Assembly: GCA_902489745.1 (NCBI GenBank) | Contig: CABUBB010000012.1 | Location: 1 to 58,434, forward strand | Source: Metaruminococcus_A sp003150405 | GTDB lineage: Bacteria > Bacillota > Clostridia > Oscillospirales > Ruminococcaceae | Direction: 5' to 3' | Length of the DNA stretch: 58,434 bases | Shown here: positions 33,404 through 41,871 of the stretch, one piece after another | How the letters are laid out: every line of letters starts with the position of its first letter | Position numbering within the stretch: the stretch's first letter is position 1 | The notes under the pieces: model-generated | What the model was told of the DNA's origin: nothing | The model's input: only the letters and a program-made list of their open reading frames with translations | The model's database searches: none | Position numbers and translations under genes: made by a program

Positions 33404-34690
33404 TTATTTTGCCGCGCACTTGATAGCCTGTTCCAAATCGGCTATAATATCATTGACATCCTCAATGCCGATGGAAAGCCGGATGGTTTCCTCCGAAATA
33501 TCCGCCGCTTTGAGCTGCTCTGCCGAGAGCTGGCTGTGGGTCGTCGTCGCCGGGTGAATGACCAGCGACCGCACATCACCTACATTTGCCACATTCTTGA
33601 GGAGCTTTAAGCTGTCAATAAATTTGGCCCCGGCTTCGCGGCCGCCTTTCAGGCCAAAGGTAAAGACCGCGCTCGCGCCCTTGGGCAGATACTTCCGGGC
33701 CCGTTCGTAATAAGGGCTGGACAGAAGCGCCGGGTAGTTAACAAAGCTCACCGCTGGGTTTTCCTCCAGCCACTGTGCCACCTTGAGGGCGTTTTCACAG
33801 TGCCGCTGCATCCGCAGGTGCAGAGTTTCCACACCCTGAAGCACCAGAAATGCGTTGAATGGGCTCAGGCAGGCACCAAGGTCGCGCATGACCAATGCGC
33901 GTAGCCGGCTGATAAACGCAGCCTCGCCCAAATCGGCAAACACAATGCCGTGGTAGCTCGGGTCCGGCTCGTTGTAAAGCGGAAAACGTGGGTTATCTTT
34001 GAATTGGAATCTGCCGCTGTCCACTACAACACCGCACATCGAGGTGGAATGCCCACCCAGATATTTGGTTGCGGAATGGATGACAAAGTCCGCGCCGTAT
34101 TCAATCGGTTTGCAGAGGTATGGGGTGGTAAAGGTCGAATCCGCAATCACCGGAACACCGTGCTTGTGGGCAATCGCTGCAATCGCTTCAATGTCTGCCA
34201 CGTTGGCGTTCGGGTTGCCAATCACTTCAAAGAACACCGCACGGGTCTTGTCGTTGATCGCTGCTTCCCAGCCGTCCATATCGTCCGGATGCACAAACCG
34301 CACCTTGATGCCCAGCCGGTCAAGGGTAATACCCAATAGGTTAATGGCCCCGCCGTAAATGCAGGAGGAGGATACAATCTCGTCCCCTGCCACCGCAAGG
34401 TTGAGGATCATATTAAAAATCGCCGCATGGCCGGAGGCAAACGCAAGCGCGCCAATGCCGCCGTCCAGCTCCGCTATCCGGTCCTCCAGCACTGCACTGG
34501 TCGGGTTTTGCAGCCGGGTGTAAATGTTGCCCGGTTCCTTGAGCTCAAACAGTGTTTTGGCGTGTTCGGTGCTTAAAAATTCGTATGCGTTGGTCTGGTA
34601 CAGCGGCGGCACAACCGAAAGGGTCGTCGGCTCCACCTTGTAGCCCCCGTGCACCGCTACGGTATCAAAAGCAAATTTCTGTTCTGGCAT
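33404..34690 (-). CDS. metY: O-acetylhomoserine aminocarboxypropyltransferase / cysteine synthase-type PLP enzyme
   Basis: About 428 residues, the usual length for MetY. It makes homocysteine from O-acetylhomoserine and sulfide. PLP landmarks are IYTRLQNPTSAVLEDRIAELDGG near the N-terminus, LAFASGHAAIFN, VIADSTFTTPYLCKPIEYGAD and the Schiff-base lysine in HSATKYLGGH at about residue 205. The C-terminal SLKLLKNVANVGDVRSLVIHPATTTH is typical of the family. I start at the ATG at 34690 (MPEQKF), 8 nt after AGGTGGG; an ATG 12 codons upstream is possible. It could be a methionine gamma-lyase relative, but the long form favours MetY. No S-box or T-box precedes it. Confidence 0.92.
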   Translation of the reverse strand: MPEQKFAFDTVAVHGGYKVEPTTLSVVPPLYQTNAYEFLSTEHAKTLFELKEPGNIYTRLQNPTSAVLEDRIAELDGGIGALAFASGHAAIFNMILNLAVAGDEIVSSSCIYGGAINLLGITLDRLGIKVRFVHPDDMDGWEAAINDKTRAVFFEVIGNPNANVADIEAIAAIAHKHGVPVIADSTFTTPYLCKPIEYGADFVIHSATKYLGGHSTSMCGVVVDSGRFQFKDNPRFPLYNEPDPSYHGIVFADLGEAAFISRLRALVMRDLGACLSPFNAFLVLQGVETLHLRMQRHCENALKVAQWLEENPAVSFVNYPALLSSPYYERARKYLPKGASAVFTFGLKGGREAGAKFIDSLKLLKNVANVGDVRSLVIHPATTTHSQLSAEQLKAADISEETIRLSIGIEDVNDIIADLEQAIKCAAK

Positions 34691-34817
34691 CTTTTTATCC
34701 CACCTGTCCGCCGGTCTGCCCGGCATTCATTCATCGTCCTTCCGGAACGCCCTTTGGAAAGGCAGTCCGAAAAACGGAGTTTCTTTTATCATACACTTTA
34801 TTGGAGGAATTGTCTAC

Positions 34818-36158
34818 ATGCGCAAAGCCATCTGTTCCATTTTCCTGTCTGCCGTCCTGTTCATTACCACGGTCGTCTCCCCGGTGTCAACCGCCTCCGC
34901 GACCTATCAGCCGGACGCTGACATCAACAGCCAAGCCGCCTATCTGGTCAATCTGGATTCTGACACCGTTGTCTATGCCAAAAATGAAAACCAGCAAATT
35001 GCCCCGGCCTCTCTCACCAAGATTATGACCGCCATCATCGTACTGGAAGAGGAGGACGATCTCGAAGGTACCATCATCACCCCGGGCAGCCGCATCTTCG
35101 ATGAATTTGTCGGTGTTGGCGCCTCCACGGCCGACTTCCGGGCGGGGGAAAACATCCGGGTCATTGACCTGCTTTACGGCCTGCTGCTCCAGTCCGCCTG
35201 TGAAGCGGGCAGCATTCTCGCGGATTATTACGGCGGCGGCAGCATTCAGGCTTTTGTCGATAAAATGAACGCCAAGGCACAGGAGCTCGGCGCCGTGAAT
35301 ACCCACTTTGTCAACGCCCATGGCTTGGATGCTGACGGGCAGGTTACTACGGCCAAAGACATGTACCTCATTACCAAATACGCCCTCACCCTCGACCACT
35401 TTGAAGAAATCTCCACCACCCCCATTTATACCGCGCCCGCCACCAACAAGCACGCGGAGGAACGCAATTTTGTCCATACCAATTTCATGATGAACCAGTA
35501 CCGCGGCGGCTCCTATTATTACGAACCCATCCGCGGCATCAAAACCGGCACCACCGACGCCGCAGGCAAAAACCTGGTGTCGCTTGCCAGCAAAAACGGC
35601 TACAATTATCTTCTGGTCACCTTGGGTGCACCGGATGTTCAAACCGAAAATCTCTGCTTTAAAGACACCAAATACCTCTACGAGTGGGCGTTTAATACCT
35701 TTGAAAACCGCACCGTACTCGACACCACCCAAACCATCGGCACCATCAAGGTGCGGCTCTCGTCGGAAACCGATACCCTCCAACTCAATGCAGCAGAAAA
35801 AGTTACGCTTCTCCTTCCCAAAGATATTGACACCTCCAGTATCCAACAGGTGCTCAACATCCCGGAATCGGTTGACGCCCCCATTGAAAAAGGGGATGAA
35901 ATCGGCACCGTCCAGCTTAAGCTCAACGACGAAATCATCGGTGAAACCAAAGTGCTGGCAAGTGCAGCGGTCTCCAAGAACTTCATTTACGGTCTCTGGG
36001 ATTCCATTCAGAATGTTATGAGCAGCATCTGGGCCAAGATTATCCTAGTCCTCGTTGTGGTAGCCGTCCTCTTTTACATTGTTGTAACCATTCTCTATAA
36101 CCGCAAGAAAAAGAAAAGCAAACGGCTGAGCACCAAGCGTCCGAAACGGCGTCGGTAA
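34818..36158 (+). CDS. serine-type D-Ala-D-Ala carboxypeptidase (PBP5/DacF-like)
   Basis: 446 residues. A signal peptide (residues 1 to about 29), an S11 penicillin-binding domain and, after a beta-rich domain, one C-terminal membrane span (about 405-430) with a very basic tail. Motifs: S-x-x-K as PASLTKIMT at about 63-71, KTG as GIKTGTTDAAG at about 242. The middle S-x-N motif is S-A-C (QSACEAGSILADYY), so Asn is replaced by Cys. It trims the pentapeptide of peptidoglycan. Dac proteins more often end in an amphipathic helix; here there is a true span. GGAGGAA precedes the ATG. Divergent from metY. Confidence 0.92.
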   Translation: MRKAICSIFLSAVLFITTVVSPVSTASATYQPDADINSQAAYLVNLDSDTVVYAKNENQQIAPASLTKIMTAIIVLEEEDDLEGTIITPGSRIFDEFVGVGASTADFRAGENIRVIDLLYGLLLQSACEAGSILADYYGGGSIQAFVDKMNAKAQELGAVNTHFVNAHGLDADGQVTTAKDMYLITKYALTLDHFEEISTTPIYTAPATNKHAEERNFVHTNFMMNQYRGGSYYYEPIRGIKTGTTDAAGKNLVSLASKNGYNYLLVTLGAPDVQTENLCFKDTKYLYEWAFNTFENRTVLDTTQTIGTIKVRLSSETDTLQLNAAEKVTLLLPKDIDTSSIQQVLNIPESVDAPIEKGDEIGTVQLKLNDEIIGETKVLASAAVSKNFIYGLWDSIQNVMSSIWAKIILVLVVVAVLFYIVVTILYNRKKKKSKRLSTKRPKRRR

Positions 36159-36190
36159 TGCTGTCGGTCTTTGACATTATGAAAACAAAA

Positions 36191-36233
36191 GAAACAAGGG
36201 CGGTCAGGGCAAAAACCTGACCGCCCTTGTTTC
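36191..36233. terminator. strong bidirectional terminator
   Basis: An 18-bp perfect stem (36191-36208 with 36216-36233, arm starting GAAACAAGGGCGGTC), loop GCAAAAA. It lies between the convergent carboxypeptidase and azlCD-acetyltransferase units and can serve both. Confidence 0.85.
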
Positions 36234-36294
36234 TCCTCCAATAAGCCGTCCGCTCGTATGCCAAACCTCCAGTGCCTAGGCGGCAGAAACGCTT

Positions 36295-36909
36295 TTATCC
36301 GCTCCTCCGGAAATCCCATTCCCGGATTTCCATCTCACAATCCCGTAAGACGGTTTCCACCGCCGCCTTTTCCACCGTGCCAATTGCTGCAAGCGGCCGC
36401 GGCTCCCCTTCGGCTCCAATGCGTTTTTCAAAAATCAGCACATCATGCCATTGCCCCAGCTTGTATCCGGTGCAGTGGTATGTCCCCGCCACGGTAAATC
36501 CCAGTCGTGCGTGCAGAGCCTCACTCGCCGCATTCGGTGCCGTCACCAGCCCGTAGACGTTCTGCACCCCCTGTAGGGCGAGCAGTTTCATCAGCGCCCG
36601 GTAGAGCGCCGTGCCCATCCCTTTTCCCGCCGCCTCCGGCGCAAGATAAACCGAAAGCTCGGCATTCCACTGGTATGCCGCCCGCTCCTGCATTCGGTGA
36701 GCATAGGCATACCCCATCATTTTGCCGTCCGCCTGGCAGATAAGGTAAGGGTAATCTGCGCCAAACGTCCGAATGCGCTCCGCAAATTCCTTCCTGTCCG
36801 GCGCTTCCAATTCAAAAGTAATTGCCGTCTCCCACACATAAGGCGCATAAATTTCCAGCAGCGCCTCTGCATCGGTCTCCGCCGCAAACCGCACTTCTAC
36901 CGCTTTCAT
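36295..36909 (-). CDS. GNAT acetyltransferase, phosphinothricin acetyltransferase-like
   Basis: 204 residues from the ATG at 36909 (MKAVEVRFA), with a GAGGGGGAG site. The acetyl-CoA loop appears as YLAPEAAGKGMGTALYRALM at about residues 92-111. The pattern IYAPYVWETAITFELEAP near the N-terminus and GFTVAGTYHCTGYKLGQWHDV near 140 is typical of the Pat/Bar/MnaT group, which acetylates small amines such as phosphinothricin, methionine sulfoximine or Leu/Met. The C-terminal ~30 residues extend past the usual domain. It follows azlD by 10 bp, so it is probably co-expressed with the branched-chain amino-acid exporter. Confidence 0.88.
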   Translation of the reverse strand: MKAVEVRFAAETDAEALLEIYAPYVWETAITFELEAPDRKEFAERIRTFGADYPYLICQADGKMMGYAYAHRMQERAAYQWNAELSVYLAPEAAGKGMGTALYRALMKLLALQGVQNVYGLVTAPNAASEALHARLGFTVAGTYHCTGYKLGQWHDVLIFEKRIGAEGEPRPLAAIGTVEKAAVETVLRDCEMEIREWDFRRSG

Positions 36910-36919
36910 ACTCTCCCCC

Positions 36920-37255
36920 TCATACAAATACAAACTGGACCAACAGCATATACGCCACGGTGCCGCCCGCTATTGAGAGCAGCATATTTTTCCGCCAGAG
37001 GTGCAGGCCTGCTACCACCGCAATGGCAATGAATTCCGGCAGTCCATAAGGAGTCTCCAGAACCGTGACATTTTTCAGGCAGTAGACAATCAGCAGCCCA
37101 ATAACCGCATAAGGAAGCACCGTCGAAAGGTAGCGGATGTATTTCGGCGTCGGCCGGTTCGCCGGGAAGAGCAAAAAAGGCAGGAACCGGGTCAGCATAG
37201 TGCCCAGCACCACCGCCACTACCGTAAGGATTCCCTCGGTCAGCGTCATGCTCAC
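36920..37255 (-). CDS. azlD: AzlD-type branched-chain amino-acid exporter subunit
   Basis: 111 residues with four hydrophobic spans (MLTRFLPFLLFP, YLSTVLPYAVIGLLIVY, PEFIAIAVVAGLHLW, LLSIAGGTVAYMLL). This is the small AzlD partner that pairs with AzlC to export branched-chain amino acids or analogues. Its ATG overlaps the azlC stop by 4 bp, a translationally coupled pair. Confidence 0.93.
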   Translation of the reverse strand: MSMTLTEGILTVVAVVLGTMLTRFLPFLLFPANRPTPKYIRYLSTVLPYAVIGLLIVYCLKNVTVLETPYGLPEFIAIAVVAGLHLWRKNMLLSIAGGTVAYMLLVQFVFV

Positions 37256-37956
37256 AGTCCCGCCCCCTCTCCTGAAAGCGGCTTTTTAAACAGAGTCAGC
37301 ACCGCGAGCATCAGCAGCATGGCAGGCAGAATGAACTGCTCCGCCCCGAACACCAGCAGGCTGAGCAGCGAGGCCGCCACCCCAATGACAGCCGGCATGT
37401 GCCGTTTCTGCGACCGCCAATGGTCGATGAAGATGACCACAAACAACGCCGTCATTACAAAATCTATTCCCTTGGTGTCAAAGGCGATGAGCCCGCCCAC
37501 CAGTCCGCCAATAGTCGCACCCGCTACCCAGTAAATATGGTTGAGCAGCGTCACAAAAAACATGAACCATCCCCGGTCCACCCCTTCCGGCGGCTCCTTC
37601 ATACAGTTTATGGTAAAGGATTCATCACACATTCCAAAGATTAAGTACCATTTCTTTTTACCAACACCCTTGTACCGTTCCAGCATTGAAATGCCGTAAA
37701 ACAGATGCCGCGCGTTGACCATTAACGTGAGCAAAAAGGCGTAGAGCGGCTGAAAGGCTGAGGTCAGAAGCGAAACGGTCACAAATTCCATCGACCCCGC
37801 AAAAATGGTAAGGCTCATCACCATTGGCCAAACAAAGGAAAAACCTTTGCTGTTCATGTAAATTCCATACGCAATCCCCAAAAACAGAAATCCCGCACAG
37901 ATGGGCAGCGTCAGCGGAAACGCCGCGCGCAGCGCCTTTCGTTTGGTGCCCGGCAA
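37252..37956 (-). CDS. azlC: AzlC-type branched-chain amino-acid exporter subunit
   Basis: 234 residues with about seven spans. Family landmarks are FPLTLPICAGFLFLGIAYGI, FAGSMEFVTVSLL and LMVNARHLFYGISML near residue 88, then FGMCDESFTI. AzlCD exports leucine, isoleucine, valine and toxic analogues. The start is a TTG at 37956 with GGGGGGG 6 nt upstream; no ATG fits as well. First gene of azlC-azlD-acetyltransferase, behind a good promoter. Confidence 0.93.
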   Translation of the reverse strand: MPGTKRKALRAAFPLTLPICAGFLFLGIAYGIYMNSKGFSFVWPMVMSLTIFAGSMEFVTVSLLTSAFQPLYAFLLTLMVNARHLFYGISMLERYKGVGKKKWYLIFGMCDESFTINCMKEPPEGVDRGWFMFFVTLLNHIYWVAGATIGGLVGGLIAFDTKGIDFVMTALFVVIFIDHWRSQKRHMPAVIGVAASLLSLLVFGAEQFILPAMLLMLAVLTLFKKPLSGEGAGL

Positions 37957-37988
37957 ACAAAGCCCCCCCTTTTTGATAGACCGATTTT

Positions 37989-38018
37989 ATCATAACCTTT
38001 ATGCGGCGCCGCTGTCAA
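37989..38018 (-). promoter_or_regulatory. promoter of azlCD-acetyltransferase
   Basis: On the minus strand TTGACA (38013-38018) and TATGAT (37989-37994), 18-bp spacing, about 30 bp before the azlC start. Confidence 0.75.
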
Positions 38019-38615
38019 GAATCGTCATATCATGTAGGAAATGCAGTAAAACTTCCTTGCTTTTCGGAACCTCGCTTTTTTCATCGAGCTGTTTTGGATG
38101 AAAAGCAGCCTGTGCCCTGTACGAACCGCTTTGCACGAGTTCACGCACATATCGGAATGCATCCGGCCATAATGAGCAAAGCCATTCTCTCGTGTCGATC
38201 CTTTTTTCCGGCCCCGCCCCTACAACGCCCCCAAGCTGGCTTTGGGCAAATACGGTCCTGTGTCGCGTCGGTTCCCCTCCGCATGTTCCACTCTCCAAAG
38301 CATGCCCGTTTACAGCAAACCAGACTGGCCTTTCTTCCGTCTCTGTGGAGATCCCGTATCCGCTTTCCGGTTTTCTCCCTCTCATAGGCAACCTGTTTCC
38401 CAGAATTCCCCATCCTATAATTGCGTTCTCTGCACGTTCATGATATAATTTTTAAAGAACTCAAAAAACGGGCTAGCATCTCGTATGCTTTTTTGAACAA
38501 CATCACCCGGCCCGCCGGGCCGTACGCCCCTCTTTTCCGGCTCGCTTTTCCGCTTGGAAAAGCCCGTTTATACATTCACATCCCATCAATCAATCCAACA
38601 AGGAGGAGAACTACT
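38019..38615. other. intergenic region between azlC and the second aldo/keto reductase
   Basis: About 600 bp. The right part carries the aldo/keto reductase promoter (38421-38449) and a ~165-nt leader with GC-rich hairpins (for example around 38508-38523) but no riboswitch I recognise. Frames on both strands at about 38000-38390 have no ribosome-binding site or known relatives, so I annotate no gene. Confidence 0.45.
38421..38449 (+). promoter_or_regulatory. promoter of the second aldo/keto reductase
   Basis: TTGCGT (38421-38426) and TATAAT (38444-38449), 17-bp spacing. It gives a leader of about 160 nt. Confidence 0.7.
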
Positions 38616-39731
38616 ATGGAATACCGCAACATGAAGGACGCTAAAGTCAGCCTGCTCGGCTTCGGCTGCATGCGTTTCCCCGTTCGGGAGGATGGCAAAA
38701 TCGACCGTCCCCGTTCCTTCAAAATGCTTGACGCCGCTTATGACGCTGGTGTCACCTACTACGACACCGCCTACCCCTATCACGCTGGGGAAAGCGAGCT
38801 GGTCGTCGGTGAATGGCAGAAAACCAAACCGCGCGAAAGCCTGCTCATCGCCACCAAATATCCGAGCTGGGAACTCAAAGAAGCCGGGGATATTGAAAAA
38901 ACCTTAAACGAACAGCTCAGCAAGCTCCAGACCGATTACATCGACTTTTACCTACTGCACGCCCTCAATACCGAGCGCTGGGAAAAGTACAAGAGCATAG
39001 GCATCTTTAAAATCCTTGATGATCTCAAAGCCAAAGGCCTTGTCCGCCACATCGGGTTTTCGTTCCATGACGACTATCCGGTTTTTGAAGAAATCATCAA
39101 CGCCTATAACTGGGATTTCTGTCAAATTCAGCTCAATTACATGGACAATGAGTACCAGGCTGGTGTCAAGGGCTGCGCTCTCGCCAAGGAAAAAGGCATC
39201 CCCATCGTTGTGATGGAGCCGATCAAAGGCGGCAGCCTTGCAAACCCGCCGGAGGAAATCCGCTCGCATTTTGAGGCGCTCCACCCAGATTGGTCGCCTG
39301 CTTCCTGGGCGCTGCGCTGGTGCGCCGAGCAGGACAGCGTCAAGGTCATCCTCTCCGGCATGAGCACCGAAGAACAAGTGGCGGATAACCTCAAAACCTT
39401 TTCCAGCATTGTCCCGCTCGCCAAAGCGGATTTTGACGCCATTGCGGAAGCAGCTGTCCTGTACCGCAAACGCATCCTGGTTCCCTGCACCGGCTGCCGG
39501 TACTGCATGCCATGTCCCGCCGGCGTTCATATTCCAGACGTCTTTACCATTTACAATGACGCCAGCATCTACCAGAACAAAGAAGGCGCCAAGCGCCAGT
39601 ACGACAATCTCGACGAAGGCGCAGGCGCGGAATCCTGCATTGCATGCGGCGCCTGCATGGAGCACTGCCCGCAGTCCCTCCAAATCCCGGATTTCATGAA
39701 GGACATTGCCGCTTGGGCAAAGACCCTTTAA
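38616..39731 (+). CDS. aldo/keto reductase with C-terminal ferredoxin domain (second copy)
   Basis: 371 residues from the ATG at 38616, with an AAGGAGGAG site. The barrel keeps catalytic D50/Y53 (TYYDTAYPYH), the Lys of IATKYP and the His of FYLLHAL. Two Fe-S cysteine clusters follow: CTGCRYCMPCPAGVHIP and CIACGACMEHCPQSLQIP. The first has spacing Cx2Cx2Cx2C, one residue shorter than in the paralogue at 21078-22208. About half the residues match that paralogue, so these are older duplicates. Substrate unknown. It is convergent with the corrinoid-protein operon. Confidence 0.92.
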   Translation: MEYRNMKDAKVSLLGFGCMRFPVREDGKIDRPRSFKMLDAAYDAGVTYYDTAYPYHAGESELVVGEWQKTKPRESLLIATKYPSWELKEAGDIEKTLNEQLSKLQTDYIDFYLLHALNTERWEKYKSIGIFKILDDLKAKGLVRHIGFSFHDDYPVFEEIINAYNWDFCQIQLNYMDNEYQAGVKGCALAKEKGIPIVVMEPIKGGSLANPPEEIRSHFEALHPDWSPASWALRWCAEQDSVKVILSGMSTEEQVADNLKTFSSIVPLAKADFDAIAEAAVLYRKRILVPCTGCRYCMPCPAGVHIPDVFTIYNDASIYQNKEGAKRQYDNLDEGAGAESCIACGACMEHCPQSLQIPDFMKDIAAWAKTL

Positions 39732-39965
39732 TTTGCCATTATAAAAAATCCCGGCTTGTATAATGTGCTGCCTTTGAGGTAAGCAGTGCAAAAAAGAAAG
39801 CACTGAAAAATCTTGAAGGGAGCATATTTTTCCGCTACGGGTTCACGCGGCGTTTTTGCCGCAATTCATCGGGGATTTTTCCGGGCGGTAAACGCTCTGT
39901 CCACTGTCTGAAAAGCTCCTGCTCCCTCCAGCCAAATGCCCTCACATCTTTCTTACATCATTCAA

Positions 39966-39999
39966 AAAAGAGGTATGCCGTTTTTGGCATACCTCTTTT
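39966..39999 (-). terminator. terminator of the PocR-corrinoid protein operon
   Basis: A 14-bp perfect stem (AAAAGAGGTATGCC with GGCATACCTCTTTT), 6-nt loop, 20 bp past the stop. As the stem arms are A/T-flanked it may work on both strands. Confidence 0.88.
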
Positions 40000-40019
40000 A
40001 ATGTTTACTCATCAACCGC

Positions 40020-40649
40020 TCACGCTTCTACAATACTCAGCGCCGCCTCTGCCGCAGCCGACGCATTATCGGTGTAGCAGTCCGCTCCAATGGTATCACA
40101 GAAGCTCTGGGTAACCGGCGCGCCGCCAATCATGATCTTGCAGTCCATCCCCTTAGCTTTCGCAAGGTCAACAACCTCTTTCATCTGACCCATGGTGGTG
40201 GTGAGCAGCGCAGAACAGCATATCGCCTTTGCGTCGTTCTCCTCCGCCGCCTCAATAAATTTTTCCGGTGCCACGTCAACACCCAGGTCAACCACGTTGA
40301 TGTTTTTGCTCTCCATCATCATTTTAACCAAGTTTTTGCCAATGTCGTGCAGGTCGCCCTTAACAGTGCCGATGACAACGGTCCCCTTCGGCTCAAAGCC
40401 CTCGGCAATGAGCTTCGGCTTGAGCACCTCAATGCCCATATTCATTGCACGCGCAGAGATAAGAACCTCCGGCACAAAGACCTCGTTGTTTTTAAACTTC
40501 TCGCCAATAATGTTCATGCCCGAAAGCAGGCCCTGCTCCAGAATCTCCTGCGGGGAAATACCCTCGTTCAGCGCCTGAGCCACCAGCTCCTTGACCTTCG
40601 GTGCGCGGCCCTGCTGCAAAAATGTGCTCATTTCATCCAATATGCTCAT
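40020..40649 (-). CDS. corrinoid-binding methyltransferase protein (MtaC/MtbC-like)
   Basis: 209 residues. An N-terminal helical cap (about 1-85, with GLLSGMNIIGEKFKNNEVFVPEVLISARAM) is followed by a Rossmann-like B12-binding domain. The cobalt-binding histidine motif DLHDIGKNLV is at about residues 101-110, with the downstream Ser/Gly parts (SALLTTTMGQM, MIGGAPVT) of the nucleotide-tail pocket. Such proteins carry the methyl group between a substrate:corrinoid and a corrinoid:acceptor methyltransferase. Neither methyltransferase nor a RamA-type activator is nearby. The ATG at 40649 has AAGGAG 7 nt upstream and overlaps the end of the PocR/AraC gene by 17 bp. Confidence 0.93.
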   Translation of the reverse strand: MSILDEMSTFLQQGRAPKVKELVAQALNEGISPQEILEQGLLSGMNIIGEKFKNNEVFVPEVLISARAMNMGIEVLKPKLIAEGFEPKGTVVIGTVKGDLHDIGKNLVKMMMESKNINVVDLGVDVAPEKFIEAAEENDAKAICCSALLTTTMGQMKEVVDLAKAKGMDCKIMIGGAPVTQSFCDTIGADCYTDNASAAAEAALSIVEA

Positions 40650-41871
40650 AACCATTCTCCTTCTGTGCTGTTAATGTAATATTTCCGCGGCTTTCCCGGT
40701 ATCTCTTGGGCGAGACGCCGACCTGCCGCTTAAAGACTTTGGTAAAATAACTCTGGTCCTCAAACCCGCACTCACTTGCAACCTCCACCAATGCGCTGTC
40801 GTTGTCCAATAGCATGAGTTTTGCCTTATCAATCCGCACCTTATTGATGAAAGACGAAAGGCTCTCCCCTGTTTCCTCCTTGAAAATGCGGGACAAATAG
40901 GACTTGCTCAGGCAGACATAAGCGGCTGCATCGTCCAGCGAAATCTTCTCCGCAAAGTGGTTTTTTACATATTCTGCGGCTTTAAACACGACATCCGAAT
41001 GCTTGATGTGTGAAAAATCAAAGGAATAATCAATAAAACGGTGCATCAGAGTTGAAAGCCAGGCCCCAATTTCCTCTACCGATGAAAGCCGCTCCACCTC
41101 TTTGATGAAGTTTTCATTGCAGACAAAAATTTCGTTTAAATCCGCACCGGCTTCAATCGTCGCTCGGGATATCACCACCGCCAGCTCCAACGCCCGCGCC
41201 TTCATGACATCCAAGTCGTACTCCGCCACAAAGTAAATGTGCCCCAAAAGCTCGTTGAGCAGCTGTTGGGAACCCTTTTTGTCCTTGCGGTAGATCATGG
41301 CCTGTAATTTCTTTTCGGTGTCAATAGGGTATGCGGTATTGCCCTCCCGGAACTTCTGCCCGGCGCTGTAAAGCTCATTTAACACCTTTTCCTGTTCGTA
41401 AATGACGGTGCCTGCCAAATTGTGCGTCCGCCCGGAAATCCCGGTGGTCAGCAGCGCCATGGTTTCGGCAAGGTCATTGACCCGCGCTGTCGAAAAAACC
41501 GGCAACAGCTTCAAATCATCGGCAAAAATGCCGTCCTGCTCGCTGTAATCCTCCGGTTCCCCCATTAAAATCGGCCCCGCAACCAGTCCAAAGGCCAGCT
41601 GTCCCTGCTCATCACAGAGCGGGGAGGCCACAAACACCATCCCCATTGGGCAATAGTAAATGTATTTGCCGTTCCAGCGCAGCGCCTCGTTGCAGCCATA
41701 TAAACAGGTGTTGAGCGGATTGCAGTTTTCCTTGTGGCAGTAGCTGCAAAACCAGCCCTCTGCCGCGCCCGTTTGTTCCAAAAACTTTTTTTGAAGAACA
41801 TCCACACCCCAAACCGGCACCAGGGAAAGCCCTGTGAGATGTCTTGCACATGCCTTACACTGTTCAAGCAT
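40633..41871 (-). CDS. AraC-family regulator with PocR-type sensory domain
   Basis: 412 residues. The N-terminal ~165 residues are a PocR-like ligand domain rich in Cys (GWFCSYCHKENCNP, NTCLYGCNEALRW, YYCPMGMVFVASPL). A helical linker follows, and the last ~100 residues hold two AraC helix-turn-helices (ISLDDAAAYVCLSKSYLSRIF and VEVASECGFEDQSYFTKVFK). PocR domains sense small metabolites such as propanediol or methanol-type methyl donors and often control corrinoid methyltransferase genes. It is translationally coupled to the corrinoid protein. Two TATAAT boxes (41903-41908 and 41927-41932) lie upstream, neither with a convincing -35, as expected for an activator-dependent promoter. Confidence 0.93.
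   Translation of the reverse strand: MLEQCKACARHLTGLSLVPVWGVDVLQKKFLEQTGAAEGWFCSYCHKENCNPLNTCLYGCNEALRWNGKYIYYCPMGMVFVASPLCDEQGQLAFGLVAGPILMGEPEDYSEQDGIFADDLKLLPVFSTARVNDLAETMALLTTGISGRTHNLAGTVIYEQEKVLNELYSAGQKFREGNTAYPIDTEKKLQAMIYRKDKKGSQQLLNELLGHIYFVAEYDLDVMKARALELAVVISRATIEAGADLNEIFVCNENFIKEVERLSSVEEIGAWLSTLMHRFIDYSFDFSHIKHSDVVFKAAEYVKNHFAEKISLDDAAAYVCLSKSYLSRIFKEETGESLSSFINKVRIDKAKLMLLDNDSALVEVASECGFEDQSYFTKVFKRQVGVSPKRYRESRGNITLTAQKENGYEHIG

Noticed and set aside
37999..38391. Open frames on both strands in the azlC upstream gap (about 128-130 codons)
   Set aside because: No ribosome-binding sites, overlapping frames on opposite strands, no motif. The minus-strand frame would overlap the azlC promoter.
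38450..38615. Riboswitch in the leader of the second aldo/keto reductase
   Set aside because: The leader has GC-rich hairpins, but I could match it to no known aptamer core.
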